A stretch of 64,000 bases of DNA from an uncultured Roseovarius sp. (GCA_947496175.1 CANMBU010000003.1:186001-250000); one strand, 5' to 3'. Shown: positions 1-9,041, counted from the stretch's first letter. Notes: a model not told the origin generated them from the sequence alone. Translations and numbers: made by a program.

Positions 1-971
1 CCAAAATTCCAGCCCAAGCCCAGCAGGATCAGCGCGATGAAGAAATTCTCCAAATCCACGCCCTGCATGGCCACGGCCCCCGCACAGGCGAGGATGATAA
101 GACCCGCACCCATGATCTTTTCCACCCCAAACCGCGCAATCAGGTGGCCGGTGAAAAACGATGGCGCAAACATCGCGAGCACATGGCCCGTGACCACGTC
201 CGCGGCGTTATTCTGCGAAAAGCCACAACCCACCACCGCAAGCGGTGTGGACGTCATGACGAGGTTCATCAAGGCGTAAGACACCGTGGCACAGATGACC
301 GCCACAGCGATGCGCGGGGTGGTCAAAAGCTCCCACCGTGTGCGGCCCTTGGGGCTGTCTTGCGTGACAGGGGCGGGTTTCGGGATGTCGAGAAATAGAA
401 ACAGAAACGCGCCGATGAGGTTGATGGCGATGACCGCGAAATACGTGCCAAGGAAGGGGATCACCATGGCACCCGCCGTCACCTTCACAAGTTGCGGCCC
501 GATGATGGCGCTCGCCAGTCCCCCGGCCATGACATAGGAAATCGCCTTGGGCTTGAAACTTTCGCTCGCTGTGTCGGAGGCGGCAAAGCGGTAAAACCCT
601 TGCGCCGACATATAGATGCCGGTCATGAAGCTGCCGATGAGGTAGATGGGGAAGGAGGCGACATAGAGGCCATAGGCCGCGACAGACGCGCCCAAAGCGC
701 CCCCCATGGCGCCGATGAGAAACCCGGCACGGCGCCCAAAGCGCTGCATCGCCATCGACAGCGGATTGGCCGACACCATTGAGCCCAGAACGATGAGGGA
801 TATCGGCAGGGTGGCAAAACAGATATTGCTGGCCAGCGTCTGCCCGGCCAGACCGCCCACCACAAAGATCATTGCCATCTGCGCGCCCAGGAACGCCTGC
901 GCGAAAACCAGCACCCAGACATTGCGCTTGGCGCGGCTGTCATCGACAGGTGTGATCACGGCATCGGTCAT
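1..971 (-). CDS. MFS transporter (3' end outside window)
   Basis: This is a major-facilitator inner-membrane transporter, read on the minus strand and cut by the left window edge, so only the first 323 codons are present. The translation begins MTDAVITPVDD and is a series of hydrophobic segments. A loop resembling MFS motif A (MQRFGRRAGFL) follows the second segment. It starts about 40 bases after the cobB stop on the same strand, so it probably closes a cobA-cobB-MFS transcript. That position might suggest a link to corrinoids, but substrate and direction of transport cannot be read from the sequence. Confidence 0.8.
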   Translation of the reverse strand, partial: MTDAVITPVDDSRAKRNVWVLVFAQAFLGAQMAMIFVVGGLAGQTLASNICFATLPISLIVLGSMVSANPLSMAMQRFGRRAGFLIGAMGGALGASVAAYGLYVASFPIYLIGSFMTGIYMSAQGFYRFAASDTASESFKPKAISYVMAGGLASAIIGPQLVKVTAGAMVIPFLGTYFAVIAINLIGAFLFLFLDIPKPAPVTQDSPKGRTRWELLTTPRIAVAVICATVSYALMNLVMTSTPLAVVGCGFSQNNAADVVTGHVLAMFAPSFFTGHLIARFGVEKIMGAGLIILACAGAVAMQGVDLENFFIALILLGLGWNF

Positions 972-1010
972 GGGTTCGTGCTAGACCTCTTTGCCCGTCC
1001 TCACAAGAGG

Positions 1011-2282
1011 CTACTCCGCCGCATCAATGATATGGGCAAATGAGCCATGCACGCGGCCCTGGCTCAGGCCCATATCGGGTAGGGCGGCGCCCTCGGCATC
1101 TGTGGCGGAAAAGAGCGGCGTGCCTCGCGCCTTCAGCGTTGAGGCGTAGTGGAATTCATGCGCGGTGTAGCGTCCCTGAAAGGGGCCGGATTGCGCGGTC
1201 AGATGGCGGTAGCCTAGATGCAGCTTGCGGGTGGCAAAGGAGGTTTCCAACGGTAAGAGCCCGGCCATGGCGTGGCGCTTGCCATCCGCATCGACCAGGC
1301 CCTCCCCAAGCACCATGTAACCGCCGCATTCACCATAAATATCAGAGTGTTCAGCGGCATTTCTCAAGCTCGTCAGAAACCTGTCTGCCGTTGCCAGTCG
1401 ACCGGCATGAAGCTCTGGGTAGCCGCCAGGCAGAAAGACGAACTCCGCCTCTGGCACGGCCTTATCCGCCAAAGGCGAAAAGACCTTGATCTCAGCCCCC
1501 GCGGCCCGCCAATCGGCCAGCATATGCGGATAGGTAAAGGCAAAGGCCTGATCCTGCGCCACCGCGATCACCTGCGCGGGGGGCGTAAGGCCCTTTGCAG
1601 GCCGGGCATTAGGTAGATCAGCACTCAACCCCAACAGAGTCTCCTGATCCAAACTGCCCGCCAAAGCCTCCGCAGCCCGGTCCAGAAACGCCTCCAAGTC
1701 AGCGCGTTCGCCGGCCTGCACCAAGCCAAGATGGCGGGATGGCATGGCAAGGTCTGCATCCCGGCGCAGCGCTGCCAGAACAGGCAAGCCCAAAGGCTCA
1801 AGCGCCCGGCGCAGCATCGCCTCATGCCGATCACTGCCCACATTGTTGAGGATCACCGCCGCTACCCGCACATTGGGATCATGGCCCGCAAACCCTGCCA
1901 CAAGCGGCGCAACTGATCCCGCCTGTTTGCCCGCATCCACCACCAGCACAACCGGCAGACCGAGCATCCGGGCCAGATCGGCCACGGCCCCTTTGCCCTC
2001 AGGTGGCGCGCCATCGAAAAGCCCCATCGCGCCCTCAACAATCAAAAGCCCGTCGCCTCCCGCAAGCGCTTTGATCCGGTCCGGCGTCATCGCCCAGGCA
2101 TCGAGGTTCATGCAAACCTTGCCTGATGCGGCCTCATGAAACTTTGGGTCAATGTAGTCCGGCCCGGACTTGGCCCCGCGCACCGGCACAGCCTGCCGCG
2201 CCAAATGCCGCAAAAGCGCCAGCGTCACTGTTGTCTTGCCACTGCCAGAGGCCGGGGCTGCAATGATCAACCCCTGACCCAT
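1011..2282 (-). CDS. cobB: Cobyrinic acid a,c-diamide synthase (CobB/CbiA)
   Basis: This glutamine- and ATP-dependent enzyme amidates the a and c side chains of (hydrogeno)cobyrinic acid in cobalamin synthesis. The 423-residue protein opens with an ATP-binding loop (residues 8-18, APASGSGKTT) and ends with a class-I glutamine amidotransferase domain whose nucleophile is Cys319 in GECGGY; a late His lies in GSFAHI. The open frame extends upstream to 2393, but the start at 2282 (MGQGLIIAAP) matches family N-termini and puts the P-loop in its usual place. It lies 70 bases downstream of cobA on the same strand, consistent with one operon. Family assignment is firm. Whether the substrate contains cobalt cannot be seen. 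Confidence 0.93.
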   Translation of the reverse strand: MGQGLIIAAPASGSGKTTVTLALLRHLARQAVPVRGAKSGPDYIDPKFHEAASGKVCMNLDAWAMTPDRIKALAGGDGLLIVEGAMGLFDGAPPEGKGAVADLARMLGLPVVLVVDAGKQAGSVAPLVAGFAGHDPNVRVAAVILNNVGSDRHEAMLRRALEPLGLPVLAALRRDADLAMPSRHLGLVQAGERADLEAFLDRAAEALAGSLDQETLLGLSADLPNARPAKGLTPPAQVIAVAQDQAFAFTYPHMLADWRAAGAEIKVFSPLADKAVPEAEFVFLPGGYPELHAGRLATADRFLTSLRNAAEHSDIYGECGGYMVLGEGLVDADGKRHAMAGLLPLETSFATRKLHLGYRHLTAQSGPFQGRYTAHEFHYASTLKARGTPLFSATDAEGAALPDMGLSQGRVHGSFAHIIDAAE

Positions 2283-2352
2283 GCGCCCTGGTCTTTCACT
2301 GTTCCCAAAATACTCAAATCCATCGCAAGACACGCGCGCATCGCCATGAAAA

Positions 2353-3204
2353 TCAAGCGCTTTCCGCCGGTCGCCCCCGGCCCAGGGGATCAAGATCGCG
2401 TGGTGGTTGGCCGTCGATCATCGCCTGCCAGTCGAGTGCCTGACGCATAAGCACCGAGCGCCCAACGCAGAGGATTGCAGGCGGCTCCAGCCCGCTGTCT
2501 TCGATGTCTTTTGCCATCGCACCCAGCGTCGTCTCCAGCACCTGCTGATTGCCCGTCGTGGCCGAACACACCACAGCACAGGGCTCATCCGCATCCCGCC
2601 CCGCATCAAGCAAGGCGGACGTGATGGGGCCTGCGTGTTTCATGCCCATATAGATCACGATTACCTGGCTGCCTTCGGAGATGGCGCGCCAGTTGAGCGA
2701 ACTGGGCGTTTGGCCCGATTGGTCATGGCCTGTCACAAAGGTCACAGATTGATTCACATCGCGGTGGGTGACGGGAATGCCTGCATAAGCCAGCCCGCCA
2801 ATGCCTGCGCTGATGCCAGGGATGATGCGAATGGGCACACCGTGCTGCACCAGCGTCTGTGCCTCCTCGCCGCCGCGGCCAAAGACAAAGGGATCACCGC
2901 CCTTGAGGCGCAGCACCCGTTTGCCCGACTTGGCCAGATCCACGAGGCGCAGCGAGATGTCGCGCTGCTTGGCAGAGGGCTTGCCGCCCCGTTTGCCTGC
3001 GTAGATATGCTCGGCCTGCGGCGCCCAGTCGAGAATGCGGTCCTCGACCAGCGCGTCATAGACCACCACATCGGCCTGACGCAGCGCATTGAGCGCGTGC
3101 AGCGTCAACAACCCCGGGTCGCCGGGACCCGCCCCGCATAGCCACACCCAGCCGGGCGAAAGCTCGGGCCAATCGGTCTCAGGCAGGGTCACAGACTCAG
3201 TCAT
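2353..3204 (-). CDS. cobA: Uroporphyrinogen-III C-methyltransferase (SUMT)
   Basis: SUMT methylates uroporphyrinogen III twice with SAM to give precorrin-2, the entry to the corrin branch. The 283-residue protein carries the family signatures VWLCGAGPGDPGLLT near the N-terminus and LRLKGGDPFVFGRGGEE in the middle. The open frame continues upstream to 3570, but the start at 3204 (MTESVTLPETDW) gives the normal family length and leaves a promoter-sized gap of 129 bases to the divergent cbiD. A second SUMT domain is present in this window in cysG (27844-29238), so this copy is probably devoted to cobalamin and the other to siroheme. Confidence 0.93.
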   Translation of the reverse strand: MTESVTLPETDWPELSPGWVWLCGAGPGDPGLLTLHALNALRQADVVVYDALVEDRILDWAPQAEHIYAGKRGGKPSAKQRDISLRLVDLAKSGKRVLRLKGGDPFVFGRGGEEAQTLVQHGVPIRIIPGISAGIGGLAYAGIPVTHRDVNQSVTFVTGHDQSGQTPSSLNWRAISEGSQVIVIYMGMKHAGPITSALLDAGRDADEPCAVVCSATTGNQQVLETTLGAMAKDIEDSGLEPPAILCVGRSVLMRQALDWQAMIDGQPPRDLDPLGRGRPAESA

Positions 3205-3333
3205 GTCTCTTCTATGCCGGGCTTTGGCGCCGCTTGAAAGCCCTGGAACGACCGGTTGCACGCTAAGAGGCGACATTCGCGGGGTAATTTGGCCGTTGGC
3301 GTGAGCGCAGGCCGTGCCTATAGTCCGCGCGAT

Positions 3334-4392
3334 ATGGCTCGTAAACCCGATGGACCTTTGCGCCGTGGCTGGACCACAGGCGCCTGCGCCACCGCCGCCA
3401 CCAAGGCGGCGTTGATGGGGCTTTGGGGGGCAGGGCGGCCCGATACGGTGGGCATCACGCTGCCCGGTGGAGAGCAGCCAGAGTTTGCACTGTCCCACTG
3501 GGCGGAGGGTCCGGATTGGGCCGAGGCCGGGATCATCAAGGATGCCGGCGACGACCCCGATGTCACGCACGGGGCGGAAGTGCGCGCCCGTGTCAGCGTC
3601 TCATCGGGTGGCGTGGGGTTTCGCGCTGGGGAGGGCGTGGGCACCGTGACAATGCCGGGGCTGCCGATCCCGCCGGGGGAACCTGCGATCAATCCGGTGC
3701 CGCGCCAGATGATGACCGAGGTCGTTGAGCAGATGGCCATACGGACAGACAACGCGCCAGACATTGAGATCACCGTATCGATTCCCGGTGGGGCGGCGTT
3801 GGCGCAGAAAACATGGAATCCCCGCCTGGGCGTCAAAGGGGGCTTGTCGATCCTTGGCACGACGGGCATCGTGCGCCCCTTTTCCTGCGCTGCCTGGATT
3901 GCCTCGATCCATCGTGGCATCGACGTGGCGCGTGAAACGGGCCTCACACATGTGGCAGGCTGCACCGGGGCCACCAGCGAGAAGGCGGTTCAGGCGCTCT
4001 ACGACCTGCCCGACCACGCGATGTTGGATATGGGCGATTTTGCAGGTGGTTTGCTCAAGTACCTCGCCAAACATCCCGTTCCGCATATCACCATTGGTGG
4101 CGGCATTGGCAAGATGACCAAACTGGCCCAGGGCGCGCGTGATTTGCATTCAGGACGCAGTCAGGTGGATTTTGATGGCTTGGCCGATGCATTGCGAAAG
4201 CCTGAGTTGGCTGGCATGAATACAGCGCTGCAAGTTTATGAAACTGTTGGAAAAGAGATGGCCGAATGGATTGCATCTGAAGCGTGTGAACAGGTGCAGT
4301 CCATGCTCCCCGATACGGTTTCTTGCGATGCTGTGGTCATAGATCGGCAAGGCGACATTATTGCGCGCGCAGGGCAGAGGCCGGGATCATGA
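3334..4392 (+). CDS. cbiD: Cobalt-precorrin-5B C1-methyltransferase (CbiD)
   Basis: CbiD methylates C-1 of the contracted corrin ring. The 352-residue protein begins MARKPDGPLRRGWTTGACATAA; the RGWTTGACA segment is the hallmark of the family N-terminus. Further conserved stretches are GGISILGT-like (KGGLSILGTTGIV, centre of the protein) and the glycine-rich HITIGGGIGKMTKL. I chose the ATG at 3334 rather than the upstream frame start at 3256. Its stop overlaps the cobK start by four bases (ATGA), so the two are translationally coupled. CbiD is classically an anaerobic-pathway enzyme, while several neighbours are used in both routes, so the exact pathway variant is uncertain. Confidence 0.93.
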   Translation: MARKPDGPLRRGWTTGACATAATKAALMGLWGAGRPDTVGITLPGGEQPEFALSHWAEGPDWAEAGIIKDAGDDPDVTHGAEVRARVSVSSGGVGFRAGEGVGTVTMPGLPIPPGEPAINPVPRQMMTEVVEQMAIRTDNAPDIEITVSIPGGAALAQKTWNPRLGVKGGLSILGTTGIVRPFSCAAWIASIHRGIDVARETGLTHVAGCTGATSEKAVQALYDLPDHAMLDMGDFAGGLLKYLAKHPVPHITIGGGIGKMTKLAQGARDLHSGRSQVDFDGLADALRKPELAGMNTALQVYETVGKEMAEWIASEACEQVQSMLPDTVSCDAVVIDRQGDIIARAGQRPGS

Positions 4393-5117
4393 CGCTTTTG
4401 CTTTTGGCCGGAACGGGCGAGGCCAAGATCATCGCCCAGGCTTTGCACGACAAAGGCATAAAGGCACGTGCCTCGCTTGCCGGGGCCACCCGTGCACCGA
4501 GCCCTCTGGCGATTCCGACAGACAGCGGCGGGTTTGGCGGTGAGAGTGGATTTAAGTCTTACCTGCAAGCACATGATATTAAGTCCGTTTTGGACGCCAC
4601 ACATCCTTTTGCGGATCACATCTCACACCGGTCTGAACGTATCTGTCGCGCGCAGAACATACCCTATTGTCAGCTCCTGCGCCCGGCATGGACGCCACAG
4701 TCCGGAGACGACTGGATTTGTCTGGACCGCGAGGAAGAGGCGGCAGCGCATATTCCGGATGGGTCCACCGTTTTCCTGGCCACCGGGCGGCAAACCTTGT
4801 TGCGATTTGAGAACCTGGCGAACTGCAGGCTCATCTGCCGCCAGATTGATCCACCGGATGGTCCGTTTCCCTTTCCCAATGGACGATACTGCATCGGTCG
4901 TCCGCCGTTTTCCTTTGACGATGAAGTCACTCTTTTCAAGGAGTTGGGGGTCGAATTTCTGATCGTCAAAAACGCCGGGGGCAACATTCCCCGCACCAAA
5001 CTTGAAGCGGCACGCCATCTGGGCATTCGGGTGATCATGCTCAATCGTCCGGTGCAGCCCGACGCCAAACGCGTGACAACCACCGAAGAGGCGTTGGCAT
5101 GGGTGCAAACCCTATGA
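4389..5117 (+). CDS. cobK: Precorrin-6A reductase (CobK/CbiJ)
   Basis: This enzyme reduces the macrocycle of (cobalt-)precorrin-6A using NADPH. The 242-residue protein begins MTLLLLAGTGEAKIIAQAL, the N-terminal nucleotide-fold motif of CobK. Later family blocks include DATHPFADHIS and VKNAGGNIPRTKLEAARHLGI. The start at 4389 overlaps the cbiD stop by four bases. The gene in turn overlaps the following glycosylase gene by four bases, making a compact cbiD-cobK-glycosylase unit. Longer frame starts upstream would lie inside cbiD and are rejected. Confidence 0.93.
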   Translation: MTLLLLAGTGEAKIIAQALHDKGIKARASLAGATRAPSPLAIPTDSGGFGGESGFKSYLQAHDIKSVLDATHPFADHISHRSERICRAQNIPYCQLLRPAWTPQSGDDWICLDREEEAAAHIPDGSTVFLATGRQTLLRFENLANCRLICRQIDPPDGPFPFPNGRYCIGRPPFSFDDEVTLFKELGVEFLIVKNAGGNIPRTKLEAARHLGIRVIMLNRPVQPDAKRVTTTEEALAWVQTL

Positions 5118-5740
5118 AAGACCGCATTATCGAGACATCCGACGATGTGGAAGAGGGGGTTCAGGAACTATGTAAAATCTGCCCTCGCATGGCCTATGCC
5201 TATGCTCAGACCGGGGCATTGCCGCTGCGGCGTAAACCGGATGGGTTTGCCGAGCTTCTCAGTGCGATTGTCAGCCAACAGGTGAGCGTGGCTTCGGCGC
5301 AGGCCATCTGGGGACGTATGAAAGACGCGGGCCTGACAGGGCCACGCAAGATCATGTGGGCCAGCGATGACGCTCTGCGCGCCGTGGGCCTCAGCCGTCA
5401 GAAAATCCGATATGCCCGCGCGCTCTCGCAGGCAGGGATTGACTATCGCGCCTTGAGAGACGCGCCGACGCCGGAGGTGATTGCAACATTGACAGATGTG
5501 CCCGGGATCGGTGTGTGGACCGCAGAGATCTACGCCATGTTCTCGCTTGGCCGTGCAGATATCTTTGCGCCGGGGGACCTGGCCCTGCAAGAGGCGGCAC
5601 GGGTGCTTTACAATTTGCCAGAGCGTCCCAAGGAGAGAGCTCTGCGGGACATGGCTCAGGCCTGGTCGCCTTGGAGATCAGTGGCAGCTCGGCAGCTTTG
5701 GGCGTTCTACCGGGTGGTCAAGAACCGAGAGGGTATCTGA
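5114..5740 (+). CDS. DNA-3-methyladenine glycosylase II-like (HhH-GPD)
   Basis: This is a base-excision-repair glycosylase of the AlkA/HhH-GPD superfamily, removing alkylated purines. In the 208-residue protein the helix-hairpin-helix appears as TDVPGIGVWTAEIYAMF, followed by the catalytic aspartate in APGDLALQEA. An N-terminal LLSAIVSQQVSVASA block also fits the family. The ATG at 5114 overlaps the cobK stop (ATGA), which argues for coupled translation; an in-frame ATG at 5099 is the alternative. Being in a cobalamin operon probably reflects simple co-transcription rather than a functional link. Confidence 0.88.
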   Translation: MKDRIIETSDDVEEGVQELCKICPRMAYAYAQTGALPLRRKPDGFAELLSAIVSQQVSVASAQAIWGRMKDAGLTGPRKIMWASDDALRAVGLSRQKIRYARALSQAGIDYRALRDAPTPEVIATLTDVPGIGVWTAEIYAMFSLGRADIFAPGDLALQEAARVLYNLPERPKERALRDMAQAWSPWRSVAARQLWAFYRVVKNREGI

Positions 5741-5802
5741 CGCCAGATCAGGGCTTTGGTGTCCTGAAGCGATTGCTCGGACTGAGACGAACCGCTTCAG
5801 GC

Positions 5803-5838
5803 TTAGAGGTCATGCGGCATAACCCGCATCACGTCTCT
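5803..5838. terminator. Candidate bidirectional terminator between convergent genes
   Basis: A stem is formed by ATGCGG (5812-5817) and CCGCAT (5824-5829), and outer AGAGGT/ACGTCTCT arms extend it with a small bulge. It lies between the convergent glycosylase and YHS genes and is followed by CTTTTG on the plus strand. The T-run is short, so termination is inferred. Confidence 0.45.
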
Positions 5839-5843
5839 TTTGT

Positions 5844-6320
5844 TCAGAGATCTTTAGGAGCTTTGTTCTTGATCTCGGGCCAGTTGGCATCCGCGTTTGC
5901 GCCGTTGCCGGACACATCCTTGCTATATCCTTCCAAAGCCGCAGGATAGGAGTAGACAGACAGCTTGCCGTCATCGACGCGGAACAATGTTGGGTCGCCA
6001 TCAAGCTTCTTGCCGAGTGCTGCACCCATGCGGCAGAAACCGCCATGTTGAGGGGCATATTTGGCAGGGTCTGCTTTGAATGTTTCCATGTTTTCCGCAG
6101 ATGAAAAGCGATAGATGGCGCCTTCGTGCTCGGCGGAGTATTTCTCGCTGCCCAGAACGGGCTTGCCCACAGTGAAGTAGGCGACGGGGTCATGGCTTTT
6201 CAGCGCGATCTTGGCAGCACTGACGTTAACCGGTGCGGTTGAGGTGATGTCATAGGCGACCGCGGGGCTGGATGCGGCAAATGAAAGGGCGAGGCCAAAT
6301 GCAATCAATGTCTTTTTCAT
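5844..6320 (-). CDS. Secreted YHS-domain protein
   Basis: This 158-residue protein has a cleavable-looking signal peptide (MKKTLIAFGLALSFAASSPAVA) and a YHS-like core: SHDPVAYFTVGKPVLG, AIYRFSSAENMETFKADPAKYAPQ-type segment, then HGGFCRM. YHS domains often bind or sense metals; this periplasmic subtype has no assigned reaction that I know. A good ribosome site (GGAG, about seven bases upstream) supports the start. It is transcribed divergently from a TetR-type regulator. The gap holds two inverted repeats of the type TetR proteins bind, so TetR control of this gene is a reasonable inference. Confidence 0.8.
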   Translation of the reverse strand: MKKTLIAFGLALSFAASSPAVAYDITSTAPVNVSAAKIALKSHDPVAYFTVGKPVLGSEKYSAEHEGAIYRFSSAENMETFKADPAKYAPQHGGFCRMGAALGKKLDGDPTLFRVDDGKLSVYSYPAALEGYSKDVSGNGANADANWPEIKNKAPKDL

Positions 6321-6402
6321 GAGTATATCTCCATTTTTAGCGGGTCATGTTTTTGGTGCGAATGCTTGGGAAGCACGTTGCGAATGTCATATAAGACTAA
6401 AA

Positions 6403-6416
6403 TGACCAAACGGTCA
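6403..6416. promoter_or_regulatory. Candidate TetR operator 1
   Basis: TGACC-AAAC-GGTCA is a perfect 5-base inverted repeat with a 4-base spacer, in the gap between the divergent YHS and TetR genes. Its right half (GGTCAAC) is identical to that of the second site 50 bases away. Confidence 0.5.
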
Positions 6417-6450
6417 ACAACTCGATGGGCCGAACACGATTTTGTGAATT

Positions 6451-6468
6451 GTTGATCGCTTGGTCAAC
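6451..6468. promoter_or_regulatory. Candidate TetR operator 2
   Basis: GTTGATC-GCTT-GGTCAAC is a 7-base inverted repeat with one mismatch and a 4-base spacer, the same architecture and right half as the site at 6403-6416. Two like-spaced sites between divergent genes suggest autoregulation. Confidence 0.5.
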
Positions 6469-6541
6469 ATGGATTATAGGATACGCAAGACGAAGCGCTG
6501 ACCTAAGCCAGACTAAGCAGAGATTGTAAAAGTACGAAACC

Positions 6542-7045
6542 ATGGCACGCCCGTATTCATTTGACCCAGACGTCGCACTTGACGCGGCCATGCATGTTTT
6601 CTGGCGGGCTGGATATGATTTGGCGAGCTTGTCAGACTTGCAAAGCGCCATGGGCATTCAACGAGGGTCTTTATACCAGGAATTCGGGTCGAAGAAAAAA
6701 CTGTTTCTCAAGGCGCTTGCGCTCTATGTGACAAAATTCGTTGATCCCGGAATTGATGTGCTGACCCGGTCCGGCGATACAGGTCAGGACCGCATCAAGC
6801 GCTTTTTTGACATGGTCCCGTCTGATGAAACACGCGGTTGTTTGTTGTGCAATTCTGCAGCAGGTGCGGCCGGCACAGATGATGATGTACGTCACGCCAT
6901 TGCCGAACAGCTGGAACGTCTGCGCAAGGCGTTCGATAGCGCTCTCGTCGAAGACTACTTGGATCAAACCGAGCGGCGGGAAAAAGCCGAAGGGCTTACG
7001 CAACTGTACATTGGAAAGCGTGTCGAAGCCCGGGCCCTGCTTTGA
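6542..7045 (+). CDS. TetR-family transcriptional regulator, short C-terminus
   Basis: This is a TetR-type repressor of the subgroup that begins MARPxxFD. The N-terminal helix-turn-helix is clear (SLSDLQSAMGIQRGSLYQEFGSKKKLFLKAL, residues about 27-57), and the ligand domain includes a GCLLCNSA block. The protein stops at 167 residues, right after YIGKRVEARALL. Relatives usually run about 20-30 residues further, so this may be a slightly truncated allele. Beyond the TGA the frame stays open for 16 more codons. It likely controls the divergent YHS gene and itself through the paired inverted repeats upstream. Confidence 0.82.
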   Translation: MARPYSFDPDVALDAAMHVFWRAGYDLASLSDLQSAMGIQRGSLYQEFGSKKKLFLKALALYVTKFVDPGIDVLTRSGDTGQDRIKRFFDMVPSDETRGCLLCNSAAGAAGTDDDVRHAIAEQLERLRKAFDSALVEDYLDQTERREKAEGLTQLYIGKRVEARALL

Positions 7046-7258
7046 TACGAGATGAATGTCCTTTCGGGGATATCACAGGAACGGGCGCTGATCTGACAAA
7101 GAAGCTGGCAACACTATAGCTGGTTCGAGAAGCGTTTTTGGCATTGCAAATCCACGCGGAAAGAACGGTGCATGCAGTCGTTTGAGCCATAGACTAACAG
7201 TTGAACCTCTCTCGCTGACCCCCTACACCCGTCGCATACAAACGAAGGAAGGGCCCCC

Positions 7259-7924
7259 ATGACACGTGTTTTGAATGCAGGTCGCAAAGAGCCGCTTTCC
7301 GGGACAACCCGGTCGGTTGTGGTGTTTTTGCATGGCTACGGGGCCAATGGGGCGGATCTTTTGGGGCTTGCAGACCCGTTGGGAGAACACCTGCCTGATA
7401 CGCTGTTCGTCGCCCCCGATGCGCCGGAAACGATTCCTGGTGCTCCGTTCGGATTTCAATGGTCGCCCATACCTTGGATTGATGGCTCCAGCGAAGATGC
7501 GGCGGAGACCGCGTTTCGGGCATCTGCCGCGGACGTGGACGCCTTTCTCGATGCACTTATGGTGGATGAAGACGTTTTGCCTGAGCAAGTCGTGCTGTTT
7601 GGCTTTTCCCAAGGCACGATGATGGCCTTGCATGTGGCTCCGCGCCGGGAGGATCCGGTGGCAGGGATCGTGGCCTTTTCAGGCCGATTGTTGCAACCTG
7701 AACTGCTGGTGGATGAAGTCGTAAGCCGACCGCCGGTGCTTTTGGTGCATGGCGATGCCGATGACGTGGTGCCGCCGCAATCCTTGCCTGAAGCTGCTGA
7801 GGCTCTGCAGGGGGCTGGATGGACTGATGTTTATGCGCATATCATGAAGGGCACCGGTCATGGCATCGCGCCTGATGGCCTGTCGGTGGCTCTGGCCTTT
7901 ATGCGTGACAGGCTTGGGCTTTGA
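7259..7924 (+). CDS. Phospholipase/carboxylesterase family alpha/beta hydrolase
   Basis: This 221-residue cytoplasmic serine hydrolase has the alpha/beta fold. The oxyanion region is VVFLHGYGANG. The nucleophile elbow is GFSQG with Ser117, the acid is in HGDADDVVP (Asp168 or Asp169), and the catalytic histidine is His201 in GTGHGI. This is the pattern of the carboxylesterase/lysophospholipase family. It stands alone on the plus strand with about 210 bases upstream, in which I see no gene. The natural substrate cannot be inferred from context. Confidence 0.87.
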   Translation: MTRVLNAGRKEPLSGTTRSVVVFLHGYGANGADLLGLADPLGEHLPDTLFVAPDAPETIPGAPFGFQWSPIPWIDGSSEDAAETAFRASAADVDAFLDALMVDEDVLPEQVVLFGFSQGTMMALHVAPRREDPVAGIVAFSGRLLQPELLVDEVVSRPPVLLVHGDADDVVPPQSLPEAAEALQGAGWTDVYAHIMKGTGHGIAPDGLSVALAFMRDRLGL

Positions 7925-8063
7925 GGCGCGAATACCCGCCGCTGAAATGACAGTGCACACCCAAATGTGACAGGCCACCAGGTATGGATATATGCTAATC
8001 ATGACGCATAGGCGCAGGCCGCGAAAGCGGGTCTTTGCGCCGCGGATGAGGTGGTGAACACGC

Positions 8064-9041
8064 ATGAGACGAACAGGTATCACAGCATGGCTTCTTGGCG
8101 GCATGATCAGCCTGGCCGCCGGGCAAAGCGCAGAGGCTTGCGCGTTTCACGGCTATGTCCCGGACCCGACTCTGGTGGATATCCTGCTGGCCACAGAACA
8201 TATCGTGGTCGCGCGGCCTGACCCGGCTGATCCCTCCAGGTACAAACCGATAAAGGCGCTCTTGGGCCCTGATACCGCCAGCGTTCCCGTGGGGGTAAGC
8301 CCCGCGACACGCGCGCGGCTGTCTGAGCAGACCACTCAAACGGTTCTGCTGGCGCGGGACGGGGCCTATGGATCGTGGCTGGAGCTTGCGGTTCTGGATG
8401 ACAGGTTTCGAGGCGTGATTGACCATGTTGTGGAGCATCAGATCGAATGGTCCTTCGGTGCGGATGCCGAAAGGCTGTCGATGTTCTCAAGCTATCTCAA
8501 CGACCCCAACCCAGACCTGCGCCGACTGGCATTACAAGAGTTGGATCGTGCGCCCTACGGGGCTCTGCGCGCCGCGCGTCTGCCGCAGATCCCGACTCTG
8601 AAGCAGGACCTGAAATCAGGGGACAGTGACCTGTTGCCTATTCGCATTTTGTTAGCGGGGCTGTCGCAAGATCCTGAATTCGGGCCATACATGTCAAAAG
8701 AGCTCGACGCGGCGATTGCGCGGGATTTGCCCTATCTCGGGGCCTATGCGACCGCTTGGATCGAGCTGGAAGGGAAAACCGCGGCACAGGCGATACTGGA
8801 TCGCATAACAGAGGGTGAGGCGTTGACTTTGGACACCCGTCTCAGGCTTCTTGAGGCTCTTGCTCTTCAGCACACCCATGCACCAGCCTCCACACGCCGG
8901 GTGATTGCGCGTGGTGTGGCCGAGCTGTTGCGCAGCACACCCGACCTCAGGGAGGCCGCCGCCACACAGTTCGGCTTTGGCGGAGGGTGGGCGTCATCCG
9001 ACAGGGCGCCTGTAAGGAACACGCGCGAAATCGACCGGTGA
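8064..9041 (+). CDS. Secreted protein of unknown function
   Basis: I do not recognise this 325-residue protein. It has an N-terminal signal sequence (MRRTGITAWLLGGMISLAAGQSAEA) directly followed by Cys-Ala-Phe-His. The region around residues 150-290 is helix-rich, with short alternating leucine-rich segments (LRRLALQELDRAP, DTRLRLLEALAL) that could be degenerate HEAT-like repeats. No second membrane segment is visible, so the product is probably periplasmic. It starts 140 bases after the esterase and ends 115 bases before the LuxR-type gene. Function unassigned. Confidence 0.7.
   Translation: MRRTGITAWLLGGMISLAAGQSAEACAFHGYVPDPTLVDILLATEHIVVARPDPADPSRYKPIKALLGPDTASVPVGVSPATRARLSEQTTQTVLLARDGAYGSWLELAVLDDRFRGVIDHVVEHQIEWSFGADAERLSMFSSYLNDPNPDLRRLALQELDRAPYGALRAARLPQIPTLKQDLKSGDSDLLPIRILLAGLSQDPEFGPYMSKELDAAIARDLPYLGAYATAWIELEGKTAAQAILDRITEGEALTLDTRLRLLEALALQHTHAPASTRRVIARGVAELLRSTPDLREAAATQFGFGGGWASSDRAPVRNTREIDR

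Noticed and set aside
3205..3333. Possible cobalamin riboswitch between cobA and cbiD
   Set aside because: The gap is only 129 bases and shows no B12-box-like GCCACTG or long-range pairing that I can recognise.
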